From contig MIEI01000033.1 in assembly GCA_002095305.1 (NCBI GenBank), positions 1 through 48,313 of the forward strand: a stretch of 48,313 nucleotides of DNA, read 5' to 3'. The DNA is from Pantoea brenneri. Lineage in GTDB: Bacteria; Pseudomonadota; Gammaproteobacteria; Enterobacterales; Enterobacteriaceae. The position numbers were made by a program, and so were the translations under genes. Each line of letters starts with the position of its first letter. The stretch's first letter is position 1. The notes beneath the pieces were generated by a model, which saw only the letters and a program-made list of their open reading frames with translations, was not told the DNA's origin and ran no database searches. Shown piece by piece: positions 32,108-41,839 of this stretch.

Positions 32108-33936
32108 TTACTCTTCATCATCAAGATGCTCTTTGATCATCACCAGGAAAGGTTTGCCAAAGCGCTCCAGTTTGCGGTGACCGACGCCATTGACGCTGAG
32201 CATCTCTGACGCGCTAACCGGCATCTGTTCTGCCATCTCAATCAGCGTGGCGTCATTGAACACCACGTAAGGCGGAATATTCTCTTCATCAGCGATCGCT
32301 TTACGCAGCTTGCGCAACTTGGCAAACAGTTTGCGATCGTAGTTGCCGCCATAAAATTTCGCCGAACTGTTGCTCTTCGGCTTCGCGGTAATCAGGCGCG
32401 GCACTGCCAGCATCAGCGGCACTTCGCCGCGCAGCACCGGCCTTGCCGCTTCGGTTAGCTGCAGCGCTGAATGCATCGCGATGTTTTGCGTCACCAGTCC
32501 GAGGTGAATCAGCTGACGTAACACGCTGACCCAATGCTCATGGCTCTGGTCTTTGCCCAGCCCATAAATCGGCAGTTTGTCGTGACCGTGCTCGCGGATC
32601 CGCTGGTTATTGGCACCGCGCAGCACTTCGACAATATAGCCCATACCGAAACGCTGGCCGACGCGATAGATACCGGACAGCGCTTTCTGCGCCTCGACCA
32701 GTCCGTCGTAACGCTTGGGCGGATCGAGACAGATATCGCAGTTGCCGCACGGCTGCTGTCGGCCCTCACCAAAATAGTTGAGCAGCACCAGACGGCGACA
32801 GGTCTGCGCTTCAGCAAAGGCGCCCATCGCGTTGAGCTTATGACGCTCAATGTCCTGCAACGGGCCTGGCGCTTTCTCTTCGAGACATTTTCGCAGCCAC
32901 GCCATATCCGCCGGATCGTAGAGCATCATCGCCTCGGCAGGCAGGCCATCACGCCCCGCTCGCCCGGTTTCCTGATAGTAGGATTCGATGTTGCGCGGGA
33001 TATCGAAATGCACCACGAAGCGGACGTTGGGCTTATTGATGCCCATCCCGAACGCCACCGTGGCGACCACGATTTGCAGATCGTCACGCTGGAATGCTTC
33101 CTGAACCCGGGCGCGCTGCTCGCTGTCAATGCCGGCATGGTAGGCCCCGACGCTCAGTCCCCGACTTTGCAGGCGCGCGGCGGTATCTTCGACCTTCGCC
33201 CGGCTATTGCAGTAGATAATGCCGCACTTACCGCGCTGATCCTGCACGTAACGCAGCAGCTGCTCGGTAGGTTTAAATTTTTCGACCAGCGTGTAGCGAA
33301 TATTGGGACGGTCAAAGCTGCTGATCTGGATCAGCGGATCCTGCATATGCAGCAGGTTAACGATATCGTTACGGGTGGTTTCGTCGGCGGTGGCGGTCAG
33401 AGCCATCACCGGCAAATCCGGAAAACGCTGACGCATCTGCCCAGCGCGCCATATTCCGGACGGAAATCGTGACCCCATTGAGAAATACAGTGCGCTTCGT
33501 CGACCGCCAGCATGGCCGGCTGCCAGTACGCCAGATTCTCCAGGAAGTTATCCATCATCAGGCGTTCTGGCGCGATATAAAGCAGCTTAACCCGACCGGT
33601 ACGGCAATCTGCCATCACCGCCTGCTGTTGCTCACGCGTCATGGTCGAATTGAGATACGCCGCCGCAACACCGTTGGCCAGCAGTTGATCGACCTGATCT
33701 TTCATCAGCGAGATCAGCGGCGAGACCACCAGTGTCAGCCCCTCGCGCACCAGCGCCGGAATCTGATAGCACAGTGATTTACCGCCGCCGGTCGGCATCA
33801 CGACCAGACAATCACGCCCGCTCAGCGCCTGGTTGATGATCGTCTGTTGACCGGGACGAAACTGCTGGTAGCCGAAGGTATCCTGCAATACCTGCTGCGC
33901 CAGCGCTTCCTGATTTAGGACTGCCGAGGTTGCCAC
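32108..33936 (-). CDS. recQ: ATP-dependent DNA helicase RecQ, broken by an apparent one-base deletion
   Basis: RecQ is a 3'-5' helicase of the RecF pathway and fork repair. The apparent start is GTG at 33936 with AGGAA upstream. The first frame carries Walker A MPTGGGKSLCYQ and VDEAHCISQWGHDFRPEY; the second carries the remaining helicase motifs (TGRAGRDG), the zinc cluster (CRRLVLLNYFGEG ... CGNCDIC) and the HRDC domain. At about 33439 the minus strand reads CTGGGCAGATG where CTGGGCCAGATG is expected. One added C restores 609 residues, exactly the E. coli length. As written, the first frame stops at 33406. Probably a sequencing error. Confidence 0.93.
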
Positions 33937-33960
33937 TCTATTCCTGTCTTACGTAATTGA

Positions 33961-34839
33961 TTAGAACAAGTCGTTAAGCGTTACGCCTACACCCAGACGG
34001 GTCTGACGATGGTCGTAATCGATCAGCGATTCGCCATAGCCGCTAAACACCTGGGTATAGAAGCGAACATGCTCCGAGATCGGATAGCTCCAGGCCATGG
34101 TCGCGCCGCCATAACCGCTGTTCCAGTTATAGTTGCCTTCGACGCTAAAGATGCTGTCGCCGAGCTTATAGCCAACTTTGGCGCGGTAGTAACCCATATA
34201 TTTGGTGATATCGGGATTATCATCGCTGCTTTCGCCTTCCGGAATCCGGTACCAGGGTTTGATTTCCGCCAGGAAATTCCCGTTCTCCGCCATCAGGCGG
34301 GTATAGACGCGGTTCCAGCTACGTGAGGTTGGGTCGCTTCGGCCATTGGATTCATGGTTCAGGCCCACTTCCACGTCACGCAGCGTCCAGCCAGCAAAAG
34401 AATAATCGGTTGCCCAGCCGAGGAAAATCTGAGGCTCATAGTTGGTTTCGCGGAATGGTGATGACTCACCGCGATTCGACAACTGCCACCAGGAACGCTG
34501 CGTATATGAGGCAGCCAGCACCGAGTTATCGCCCAGGATACCGCGCCACAGCGGGAATGCCAGACTGAGCTGGAATTTTACCTCATCCTTACGGGCGTTT
34601 TCTGCCCAGTTGTAGGAGGAGATCGCCTCTTTATTGAGATCGCTGGTGTAAGTGTAGAGAAGATAGTTGTTCTCGTAAGGATAGAGGACGAACGGATTAT
34701 CATGCTTCTCCAGCAGGTTAGCGATGATGCTGCCACGAACCTGCGGCGCGTCATGCACTTCTTTAACCTGAGCTTCGTCCGCCTGCGCCAGTGCAGGAAG
34801 TAATAACATAGCCGCCAGCAAGGCGCGATGCTTACGCAT
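33961..34839 (-). CDS. pldA: outer membrane phospholipase A PldA
   Basis: 292 residues from the ATG at 34839 (GGAGAAT upstream; E. coli 289). A Sec signal peptide (about 1-20, MRKHRALLAAMLLLPALAQA) precedes a 12-strand beta barrel. The active-site region NHESNGRSDPTSRSWNR holds the catalytic His, Ser and Asn. The enzyme removes phospholipids from the outer leaflet when asymmetry is lost, acting as a Ca-dependent dimer. The protein ends in Phe (LNDLF), typical for outer membrane assembly. recQ follows 24 bases later. Confidence 0.97.
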   Translation of the reverse strand: MRKHRALLAAMLLLPALAQADEAQVKEVHDAPQVRGSIIANLLEKHDNPFVLYPYENNYLLYTYTSDLNKEAISSYNWAENARKDEVKFQLSLAFPLWRGILGDNSVLAASYTQRSWWQLSNRGESSPFRETNYEPQIFLGWATDYSFAGWTLRDVEVGLNHESNGRSDPTSRSWNRVYTRLMAENGNFLAEIKPWYRIPEGESSDDNPDITKYMGYYRAKVGYKLGDSIFSVEGNYNWNSGYGGATMAWSYPISEHVRFYTQVFSGYGESLIDYDHRQTRLGVGVTLNDLF

Positions 34840-35033
34840 AAAATTCTCCGGTGAGCGCTGCGTAGTAAAAATTTCTGAAAGGGTGTCGTAAAAAGCAGGC
34901 CATTCTACACGCAAATGGCAGTGAAGATGAGAGCTGATTTCTTAAACTGGAAACCCCCTCGCGAGCGGCATAGAATACACATCTCATTAACATTACGCGC
35001 CCCTCTGGCCCGAATTTTTCAGGACACTTCATC

Positions 35034-35504
35034 ATGTCATCACTTGTGCTGACGCAGCAGGATGCCCGCCGTCTGGTTGGCGAGATTTTCGTCTACCACA
35101 TGCCGTTTAATCAGGCGCTAGGTCTGGAGCTGACGCGGCTGGATGCCGACTATGCCGAAATCAGTTTCGCCAATCAAACCATGCTGGTCGGCAACACTGC
35201 CCAGCAGATTCTGCACGGCGGCGTGATCGCTTCCGTGCTGGACGTCGCGGCGGGCATGGTGTGCGTCAGCAATGCCCTGACGCGCCAGGAGAGCATCAGC
35301 GAAGAGGAGCTGCGTCAGCGCCTCTCCCGCATGGGCACCATCGATATGCGCGTTGACTATTTGCGTCCGGGACGCGGCGAACGCTTTACCGCCACCAGCA
35401 GTCTGCTGCGCGCCGGTAACAAAGTCGCGGTGGCCCGCGTCGAATTGCACAACCAGCAGGGTGATTATATCGCTACCGCAACCGCCACTTATCTGATCGG
35501 CTAA
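35034..35504 (+). CDS. yigI: thioesterase family protein YigI
   Basis: 156 residues (E. coli 155), hotdog fold of the PaaI/YigI thioesterase type; [16 protein letters not shown] is the conserved helix region and [14 protein letters not shown] the following strands. The E. coli protein is described as a medium/long-chain acyl-CoA thioesterase; I cannot confirm substrates here. The ATG at 35034 has AGGA nine bases upstream. It is divergent from pldA and 23 bases before rarD. Confidence 0.92.
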   Translation: MSSLVLTQQDARRLVGEIFVYHMPFNQALGLELTRLDADYAEISFANQTMLVGNTAQQILHGGVIASVLDVAAGMVCVSNALTRQESISEEELRQRLSRMGTIDMRVDYLRPGRGERFTATSSLLRAGNKVAVARVELHNQQGDYIATATATYLIG

Positions 35505-35527
35505 TTTCGCCTTACAACAGGACAGAC

Positions 35528-36427
35528 ATGGATACGCAACAAACTCGCCAGGGCGTTGGCTTTGCACTGGGCGCTTACTTTATCTGGGGCATCGCCCCGG
35601 CTTATTTCAAGCTGGTAAAAAATGTTCCGGCAACCGAAATCATGACGCACCGGGTAATCTGGTCAGCCCTGTTTATGCTGATCCTGATCTCCCTGACGCG
35701 CAGCTGGCCAGGCGTTCACAGCGTCCTGCGCCAGCCGAAAAAAGTGCTGCTGCTGGCGCTTACCGCGCTCACTATCGGCGGCAACTGGCTGCTGTTTATC
35801 TGGGCGGTGAATAACCAGCATATGCTGGAGGCCAGTCTCGGCTACTTTATTAACCCGCTGATCAACGTAGTATTTGGCATGCTGTTTTTGCGCGAGCGTT
35901 TTCGCCGCTTACAGTGGCTGGCAGTGGTGCTGGCTACCGTCGGTGTGCTGGTACAGCTCTGGCAGTTCGGTTCGCTGCCGATTATCGCGCTGGGTCTGGC
36001 GCTGAGCTTTGCTTTTTATGGGCTGTTACGCAAAAAGATTCAGGTGGATGCGCAGAGCGGAATGCTGATTGAAACCCTGTGGCTGTTTCCGCTGGCGGCC
36101 ATCTACCTGTTTGCTTTTGCCGACAGTGCCACCAGCCATCTATCGGCCAACCCGCTGAGCCTGAACCTGAAGCTGGTGGCGGCAGGTATTGTCACCACCA
36201 TTCCGCTGATGCTGTTCGCTGCCGCCTGTAGCCGCCTGCGTCTCTCTACCGTCGGCTTCTTTCAGTATCTTGGCCCGACGCTGATGTTCGTGCTGGCGGT
36301 GGTGTTCTACGGCGAAACCATCACGCCAGACAAAATGGTGACCTTTGGCTTTATCTGGCTGGCACTGCTGGTGTTTGTCTGTGATGCGGTGGCATTTTCA
36401 TTCCGTGGCCGGCCGCGCATAGCGTGA
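35528..36427 (+). CDS. rarD: EamA family permease RarD
   Basis: 299 residues (E. coli 296), ten membrane segments with EamA repeats. LGAYFIWGIAPAYFKL and NNQHMLEASLGYFINPLINV are RarD hallmarks. The substrate is not established; it has been annotated as a chloramphenicol-sensitivity protein. Its last 30 bases overlap the 3' end of the opposing abrB gene. It is probably co-transcribed with yigI. Confidence 0.93.
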   Translation: MDTQQTRQGVGFALGAYFIWGIAPAYFKLVKNVPATEIMTHRVIWSALFMLILISLTRSWPGVHSVLRQPKKVLLLALTALTIGGNWLLFIWAVNNQHMLEASLGYFINPLINVVFGMLFLRERFRRLQWLAVVLATVGVLVQLWQFGSLPIIALGLALSFAFYGLLRKKIQVDAQSGMLIETLWLFPLAAIYLFAFADSATSHLSANPLSLNLKLVAAGIVTTIPLMLFAAACSRLRLSTVGFFQYLGPTLMFVLAVVFYGETITPDKMVTFGFIWLALLVFVCDAVAFSFRGRPRIA

Positions 36428-37450
36428 GATAAAGCGCGCCATTGCCGGACCGGTCAGCAGGATGGTAAACAGCCGCAGCGTCTGTAATGCCATCACAAAG
36501 GCCATATTGACCTGGGTTCCGGCAGCAATAATCGCCACCGTGTCCAGTCCGCCTGGGCTAGTGGCGAGATAAGCCGTCATCAGATCGATGTGCAGTACGC
36601 GCGTCAGCATCCACGCCAGTCCGCCACACAGCAGCATCAATCCAAAGATCGACGCCAGCATCTGCGGCAGCGTGCGCAGAGCCAGCAAAAATACCGGCCG
36701 GGTGAAGCGCAGGCCGACGCTCCAGCCAATCAGCGCGTAAGCCAGTGCCAGCAGCCATTCCGGCACCTGCAAAATTGCCATCCCGCTGGTGTTCAACGCC
36801 GCACCCGCCAGGGCAGGCAGCAATAAGGCACCGGAAGGAATGCGCAACCGGGTCCCGAGCCATGCTCCAGTCAGCATCACCGCCAGCGTTACCGCAAAAC
36901 CGCGATTCAGCGGCGGGAACCACAGCAGCGAAACGCTATGGGCCGCATCGCCCAGTCCGATCCGGGCCACCAGCGCCGCCGCAGTGGCGACAAACAGCAC
37001 CCGCAGATATTGCATGAATGCCACCAGCCGCACGTCGGCACCGAAATCGCCAGCCATTGCGACCATTGCCGATGCACCGCCCGGTGACGATCCCCATGCG
37101 CCGGTCGGGCCGGGCAGATGACTGAAGCGGACCAGCAGAAAGCCTGACAGGCCGCTGGCCGCCAGCGTCAGCAGCAGCACCGCCAGCACCACCGGCCAGT
37201 CCTGAATCAGCGGAGTCAGAATAGAGGGCGAAAGGCTCTGCGCAATCATGCAGCCCAGTACCGCCTGCGCCAGCAGAAACAGCCGTTTATCAATGCGCAT
37301 TGTCGCGCCTGACAGCCCCATCACCACACCGACAATCATCGGTCCCAGCAACAGCGCGGCGGGCAGATGAAAAAATTGCAGCACGCCGCCCAACAGCACC
37401 GAGCTGAATAACAGCAGTGTCCACTGCGCGCGCAACGAGAGTGCATCCAT
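36398..37450 (-). CDS. abrB: AbrB family membrane protein
   Basis: 350 residues, polytopic, with two copies of the AbrB/ammonia monooxygenase-like repeat. Each half has a LPAALLLGPM-type start and a GAWGSSPGGASAMVAMA or YLATSPGGLDTVAIIAAG signature. The E. coli homologue AbrB is a putative regulator or transporter at a distant locus; function is not firm. Here it replaces the yigF/yigG interval of E. coli between rarD and corA. Convergent overlap with rarD is 30 bases. No strong ribosome site precedes the ATG at 37450. Confidence 0.88.
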   Translation of the reverse strand: MDALSLRAQWTLLLFSSVLLGGVLQFFHLPAALLLGPMIVGVVMGLSGATMRIDKRLFLLAQAVLGCMIAQSLSPSILTPLIQDWPVVLAVLLLTLAASGLSGFLLVRFSHLPGPTGAWGSSPGGASAMVAMAGDFGADVRLVAFMQYLRVLFVATAAALVARIGLGDAAHSVSLLWFPPLNRGFAVTLAVMLTGAWLGTRLRIPSGALLLPALAGAALNTSGMAILQVPEWLLALAYALIGWSVGLRFTRPVFLLALRTLPQMLASIFGLMLLCGGLAWMLTRVLHIDLMTAYLATSPGGLDTVAIIAAGTQVNMAFVMALQTLRLFTILLTGPAMARFISRYARPATE

Positions 37451-37511
37451 AAGAAGTTAATTATTTGTAAAAAGAGGGGGTAAGATTACGCAGAAATGCA
37501 GACGGGGACCA

Positions 37512-37538
37512 GCAAAACGGGCCGTCTCAGACGACCCG
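37512..37538 (-). terminator. terminator of corA
   Basis: On the minus strand CGGGTCGTCT and AGACGGCCCG form a stem with one mismatch and a tight loop (37538-37518), followed by TTTTGC. It begins 9 bases after the corA stop. Confidence 0.65.
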
Positions 37539-37547
37539 CTGCCTGCT

Positions 37548-38501
37548 TTATAACCAGTTCTTACGTTTAAAGTAGAGATAAGGCGCCAGTCCGGCCAGAA
37601 TCATCAGGCCAATCGCGGCGGGATAACCAAAGCTCCACTTCAGCTCTGGCATAAACTCAAAGTTCATTCCGTAGCTTGAGGCGACCAGCGTCGGCGGCAG
37701 GAACACCACCGAAACCACCGAGAAGATCTTGATAATGCGGTTCTGCTCGATGTTGATGAAGCCCATCGCCGCCTGCATCAGGAAGTTCACCTTCTGGAAC
37801 AGCGATTCGTTATGCGGCAGCAGCGACTCGATATCGCGCAGGATTTCACGCGCCTGCTCCAGCTGATTGCCCGGCAAACGCGCTTTACGCACCAGGAAGT
37901 TGAGCGCGCGCTGGGTATCCATCAGGCACAAACGCACCTTCCAGCCGATATCTTCCAGTTCGGCTAAACGCGACAGCGCCAGATCGTACTCTTCGCCCTG
38001 CTGACCTTCCATGATCACCCGGCTCAGTTTTTCCAGGGCGCTATAGATGTTCTCAATCTCATCCGCCAGCTGTTCGATTTTGGTTTCAAACAGGTCGAGC
38101 AGCAGCTCAAACGCATTGCCGTCGATCAGCGTCTGATTACGGGCGCGCATGCGATAGAGCCGAAAGGCCGGTAGTTCGCGTTCACGCAGCGTATAGAGAC
38201 GGCCTTCACGGATGGTGAACGCCACGGTGGAGTTACCGGCGTGATCTTCAGCATCTTCATAGAAGAAGAAGGAGTGTATATGCAGGCCATCTTCATCTTC
38301 GAAGAAGCGCGCCGAGGCCTCAATATCCTCCAGCTCTGGCCGGGTTGCCAGGCTCTGACCGAGTTCGGATTGCACCCGGTCACGCTCGCCCTCTTCCGGT
38401 TCGATCAGATCGACCCAGACGGAGGTGGTCAGTTTGTCGTTTTCGTCTTCCAGCTCCAGACGCGTCAGGCGGCTGTGATCCAGTTTAAATGCGCTCAGCA
38501 T
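37548..38501 (-). CDS. corA: magnesium/cobalt transporter CorA
   Basis: 317 residues from the ATG at 38501 (GGGGAG upstream; E. coli 316). CorA is a pentameric Mg channel: a large acidic cytoplasmic domain (about 1-250), then two C-terminal membrane helices with the selectivity signature [11 protein letters not shown] in the loop. A candidate promoter lies 260 bases upstream, leaving a long leader with short ORFs and a hairpin. Confidence 0.97.
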   Translation of the reverse strand: MLSAFKLDHSRLTRLELEDENDKLTTSVWVDLIEPEEGERDRVQSELGQSLATRPELEDIEASARFFEDEDGLHIHSFFFYEDAEDHAGNSTVAFTIREGRLYTLRERELPAFRLYRMRARNQTLIDGNAFELLLDLFETKIEQLADEIENIYSALEKLSRVIMEGQQGEEYDLALSRLAELEDIGWKVRLCLMDTQRALNFLVRKARLPGNQLEQAREILRDIESLLPHNESLFQKVNFLMQAAMGFINIEQNRIIKIFSVVSVVFLPPTLVASSYGMNFEFMPELKWSFGYPAAIGLMILAGLAPYLYFKRKNWL

Positions 38502-38651
38502 AGCAATACTCCCCATTGCAGACTAAATGGGACAAGGCAGTCCGCCGTTCACCAAGCGGAACGGGCAACCTGAACACGGAAACACAGTTTCAAGGGTAAA
38601 TCAGTGCTGACTCGTGCGACGGGATTAGAAAAGGGAGGTCGCTGATAACCG

Positions 38652-38683
38652 CTAAGGCTACCCGCGTAGAGAGGTAGCCTTAG
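38652..38683 (-). promoter_or_regulatory. stable hairpin in the corA leader
   Basis: CTAAGGCTACC (38652-38662) and GGTAGCCTTAG (38673-38683) form a perfect 11-base-pair stem with a ten-base loop. It is inside the presumed corA 5' leader and has no U tract. The stop codon of the candidate 27-codon leader ORF falls in it. In Salmonella the corA leader contains a short ORF (corL) and controls Rho-dependent termination by its translation; this may be the counterpart. Confidence 0.6.
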
Positions 38684-38741
38684 ATGTTATTCCTGTTATC
38701 CAGGTTAGTGAGCCAGCATCGACTGGGCGTGTCCAAGGCAT
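38658..38741 (-). CDS. candidate short leader ORF upstream of corA
   Basis: ATG at 38741 with AGAGG just upstream opens 27 codons (starts MPWTRPVDAG, ends SLRG) and stops inside the leader hairpin. An overlapping alternative starts at 38752 and encodes 15 residues (MRGQCLGHAQSMLAH), with no clear ribosome site but close to the predicted mRNA start. Either could be a corL-like peptide. Short ORFs arise by chance, so this rests on position only. Confidence 0.3.
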   Translation of the reverse strand: MPWTRPVDAGSLTWITGITSKATSLRG

Positions 38742-38767
38742 TGTCCTCTCATGATAATAGTGGGCGC

Positions 38768-38796
38768 ATGTTACGCTGAGACGAAAATGTCGTCAA
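38768..38796 (-). promoter_or_regulatory. predicted corA promoter
   Basis: On the minus strand TTGACG (38796-38791) and TAACAT (38773-38768) are separated by 17 bases. The -35 lies eight bases beyond the uvrD stop. Transcription would start near 38761, giving a leader of about 260 bases. Confidence 0.62.
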
Positions 38797-38803
38797 CCGC
38801 AGG

Positions 38804-40966
38804 CTACAGGGTTTCCAGTTTGGCGTAAGCCGCCACTAACCACTTGATTCCCTGCCCCTGGAAAGCCACCTGCAGGCGGCTATGCTCACCGCTGCCTTCC
38901 AGATTAATGATGGTGCCTTCACCAAATTTCGCGTGATGCACCCGCTGGCCCAGCGCGAAACCGCTGTCGTTTTTGCTTATCGGCGCACCCATCCGCTGAT
39001 GATTCACCGGACGGCTGACGCTGGCGCGTAAGCGCACTTCTTCAATGCACTCTTCCGGCAGCTCGCCGATAAAACGTGAAGGACGGTGATACACTTCTTT
39101 ACCATACAGTCGGCGGGTTTCGGCGTAGGTTAGCGTCAGCTTGATCATCGCGCGGGTCACACCAACGTAAGCCAGTCGACGTTCCTCTTCCAGCCTGCCG
39201 CCTTCGTCCAGCGACATCTGGCTCGGGAACATCCCCTCTTCCATGCCGACGATAAACACCTGGCTGAACTCCAGCCCTTTCGCCGAGTGCAGCGTCATCA
39301 GCTGCACCGCATCCTGCCATTTGTCGGCCTGGCCTTCGCCTGCCTCCAGCGCCGCGTGCGATAAAAAGGCCTGCAGCGGCATTAAGTCTTCATCTTCATC
39401 CTGATAGCTGAACTGGCGTGTGGCGGTTACCAGTTCCTCAAGGTTTTCGATTCGCGCCTGACCTTTTTCACCTTTCTCCTGCTCATACATCAGCCACAGA
39501 CCGGAGTCTTTGATCACCCGGTCAGTCTGGACGTGCAGCGGCAGCTCTGCGGTTTCCGTCGCCAGCGAATCGACCAGTTCACAGAAACGTTGCAGCGCCG
39601 ACGCGGCCCGGCCAGCCAGCGCGCGGGTTTGCAGCAGTTCACGCGTTGCCTGCCACAGCGTCATCTGTCGTTCACGCGCGGTCTGGCGCACCACGTCGAG
39701 CGTACGATCGCCCACGCCACGCGTCGGGGTGTTAACCACGCGCTCAAATGCTGCATCATCATTGCGGTTGGCCATCAGGCGCAGATAGGAGAGCGCATCT
39801 TTGATCTCCTGACGTTCGAAGAAGCGCATACCGCCATAAATACGGTAGGGCATACTGCTTTGCAGCAGCGCCTCTTCCAGCACGCGTGACTGGGCGTTGC
39901 TGCGATAGAGAATGGCGCAATCATTCAGCGCGTTGCCGTTTTCCATCCACGTCTTGATGCGGTTTACCACGAAGCGCGCTTCATCCAGCTCATTGAAGGC
40001 GCAATAGATGGAGATGGGTTCACCGTCGCTGCCGTCGGTCCACAGCTCTTTACCCAGACGGCCGTTGTTGTTGGCGATCAGGGCGTTGGCGGACTTCAGA
40101 ATGTTGTTGGTTGAGCGATAGTTTTGCTCAAGGCGGATGGTTTCCGCGCCGGGGAAATCCTGCAGGAAGCGCTGGATATTCTCGACCTGCGCCCCACGCC
40201 AGCCATAGATAGACTGATCGTCATCGCCGACGATGATCACCCGGCTGCTGTCCCCCGCCAGCATGCGGATCCACGCATACTGAATGTTGTTGGTATCCTG
40301 GAATTCGTCCACCAGCACGTTGGTGAAGCGTTCGCGGTAGTGATTCAGAATGTGTGGCTTATTGAGCCACAGCTCATGGGCGCGCAGCAGCAGTTCAGCA
40401 AAGTCGACTAAACCGGCACGGTCACAGGCTTCCTGGTAGGCCTGATAGATACGCAGCCAGGTCTGCTCAACCGGATTGCCATAACTTTCAATGTGCTTTG
40501 GCCGCAGACCTTCATCTTTTTTGCCGTTGATGTACCACATGCCCTGGCGAGCCGGCCACTGCTTCTCATCCAGATTCATCGATTTGATCAGACGTTTTAG
40601 CAGCCGCAGCTGATCTTCACTGTCGAGGATCTGAAAGTCCTGTGGCAGATTGGCATCCAGATGGTGGGCACGCAGCAAGCGGTGCGCCAGGCCGTGGAAG
40701 GTACCGATCCACATGCCGCCCTGGCTGGTGCCGATCAGCTGCTCGATACGGTGACGCATCTCGGCCGCCGCTTTGTTGGTAAAGGTCACCGCCATAATCG
40801 AGTAAGGCGAACAGTTTTCGACCGACAGCAGCCAGGCGATGCGATGGACCAGCACCCGCGTTTTTCCACTGCCCGCGCCTGCCAGCACCAGCAGGTTACT
40901 GCGCGGTGCCGCTACGGCCTCGCGCTGTTTGTCATTCAAACCGTCGAGCAGTTCAGAAACGTCCAT
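38804..40966 (-). CDS. uvrD: DNA helicase II UvrD
   Basis: 720 residues, the E. coli length. Superfamily 1 3'-5' helicase for nucleotide excision repair and mismatch repair. Walker A is LAGAGSGKTRVLVHRIA, motif II VDEFQDTNNIQYAWI, motif III GDDDQSIYGWRGA, motif V TLHSAKGLEFSQVF and motif VI YVGVTRAM. The C-terminal Tudor-like domain (GQRVHHAKFGEGTI) binds RNA polymerase in E. coli. A LexA box and a possible attenuator precede it. Confidence 0.98.
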   Translation of the reverse strand: MDVSELLDGLNDKQREAVAAPRSNLLVLAGAGSGKTRVLVHRIAWLLSVENCSPYSIMAVTFTNKAAAEMRHRIEQLIGTSQGGMWIGTFHGLAHRLLRAHHLDANLPQDFQILDSEDQLRLLKRLIKSMNLDEKQWPARQGMWYINGKKDEGLRPKHIESYGNPVEQTWLRIYQAYQEACDRAGLVDFAELLLRAHELWLNKPHILNHYRERFTNVLVDEFQDTNNIQYAWIRMLAGDSSRVIIVGDDDQSIYGWRGAQVENIQRFLQDFPGAETIRLEQNYRSTNNILKSANALIANNNGRLGKELWTDGSDGEPISIYCAFNELDEARFVVNRIKTWMENGNALNDCAILYRSNAQSRVLEEALLQSSMPYRIYGGMRFFERQEIKDALSYLRLMANRNDDAAFERVVNTPTRGVGDRTLDVVRQTARERQMTLWQATRELLQTRALAGRAASALQRFCELVDSLATETAELPLHVQTDRVIKDSGLWLMYEQEKGEKGQARIENLEELVTATRQFSYQDEDEDLMPLQAFLSHAALEAGEGQADKWQDAVQLMTLHSAKGLEFSQVFIVGMEEGMFPSQMSLDEGGRLEEERRLAYVGVTRAMIKLTLTYAETRRLYGKEVYHRPSRFIGELPEECIEEVRLRASVSRPVNHQRMGAPISKNDSGFALGQRVHHAKFGEGTIINLEGSGEHSRLQVAFQGQGIKWLVAAYAKLETL

Positions 40967-40980
40967 AAGCCCCGTTTACC

Positions 40981-41040
40981 AAAGAAAAAGGTCGTCGCCC
41001 GGTCTGTTACGCCTGACGCCAGGCGACGGCTGCCGGTGTC
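40981..41040 (-). promoter_or_regulatory. possible attenuator in the uvrD leader
   Basis: On the minus strand CGTCGCC (41038-41032) can pair with GGCGACG (40999-40993), followed by ACCTTTTTCTTT. A competing hairpin, CGCCTG with CAGGCG (41035-41030, 41015-41010), uses part of the same first arm. A terminator-like attenuator between promoter and gene has been reported for E. coli uvrD. The loop of the terminator form is long, so strength is uncertain. Confidence 0.4.
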
Positions 41041-41103
41041 CGGCCTGCGGCGGGAACAAACCCGGCTGCCGCCACGGCCGCAGCGCGAAAGTAAGGGAGA
41101 CGA

Positions 41104-41149
41104 CTGGATAAATTTACAGCCATTATAGCAGTGAGGTGAGTGATGCCAA
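41104..41149 (-). promoter_or_regulatory. uvrD promoter with LexA box
   Basis: The minus strand has TTGGCA (41149-41144), a 16-base spacer and TATAAT (41127-41122), followed at once by the LexA box CTGTAAATTTATCCAG (41119-41104). The box has the CTG-N10-CAG form and is close to the E. coli uvrD box (CTGTATATATACCCAG, from memory). LexA there would cover the transcription start. The promoter overlaps the 3' end of yigB. Confidence 0.85.
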
Positions 41150-41839
41150 CTGCGAAATTTCGACATGCGGCAACAGGCGCGCATCGGCGATCTGCATCAG
41201 GTTGTCCTGACGCAGGTTAATCCAGCAGGCCTGCATACCGCAACGCAACGAGCCAGCCACATCGGTGGTGAGGTCGTCGCCGACGTGCAGAATGTGCTGA
41301 GGGGCGATGTTAAGCCGCTGTGCCGCCAGCTGATACATATCCTGCCACGGCTTCGCACGTCCATCCGGCCCCGCCCGCAGCGTGAACCGGAAGTAATCGG
41401 CAATGCCCATTTTTTCCGGGCAGGCATTGCCGTTGGTGACCGCCACCAGCGGGACTTTCTCCGCCAGGATTTTCAGCGTCTGATGGGTCTCATCCGGCAT
41501 CTCAACCTGACTACGCCATTGATGAAACACCGCCATGACCTGCTCCGCTCCGGCCATCGCATCAGCCGCAGACAAGCCGATATTGAGCATCGCCAGCTCA
41601 ACCGAACGCCGCCGCCACTCCGACACATCGTGGTAGATCTCCGGTTCACGCAGCAGCAACTCATCGCGCAGCGCCTGATAAGCCTGCGGCGTAAAATCGC
41701 GCAGCGTCGGATGAAAGGCCTGTAACGCCGCGTGGGACTCAGCGCTGGTCCGGCGGATCACCGGATGGTTATCATACAGCGTGTCATCAAGGTCGAAGGT
41801 AATCGCTTTGATGGCAGCCAGCGGACGATAAAACTTCAT
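41123..41839 (-). CDS. yigB: HAD-family phosphatase YigB (flavin biosynthesis)
   Basis: 238 residues (E. coli 238). HAD phosphatase with nucleophile motif [14 protein letters not shown], the Thr/Asn motif VAVTNGNA and acidic motif [14 protein letters not shown]. coli YigB is one of the enzymes that dephosphorylate 5-amino-6-(5-phosphoribitylamino)uracil in riboflavin synthesis. The ATG overlaps the xerC stop (ATGA). It is last in lptM-dapF-yigA-xerC-yigB. Confidence 0.95.
   Translation of the reverse strand: MKFYRPLAAIKAITFDLDDTLYDNHPVIRRTSAESHAALQAFHPTLRDFTPQAYQALRDELLLREPEIYHDVSEWRRRSVELAMLNIGLSAADAMAGAEQVMAVFHQWRSQVEMPDETHQTLKILAEKVPLVAVTNGNACPEKMGIADYFRFTLRAGPDGRAKPWQDMYQLAAQRLNIAPQHILHVGDDLTTDVAGSLRCGMQACWINLRQDNLMQIADARLLPHVEISQLASLTSLL

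Noticed and set aside
32534..33472. 312-codon plus-strand open frame opposite recQ
   Set aside because: Antisense to conserved RecQ motifs; no homology.
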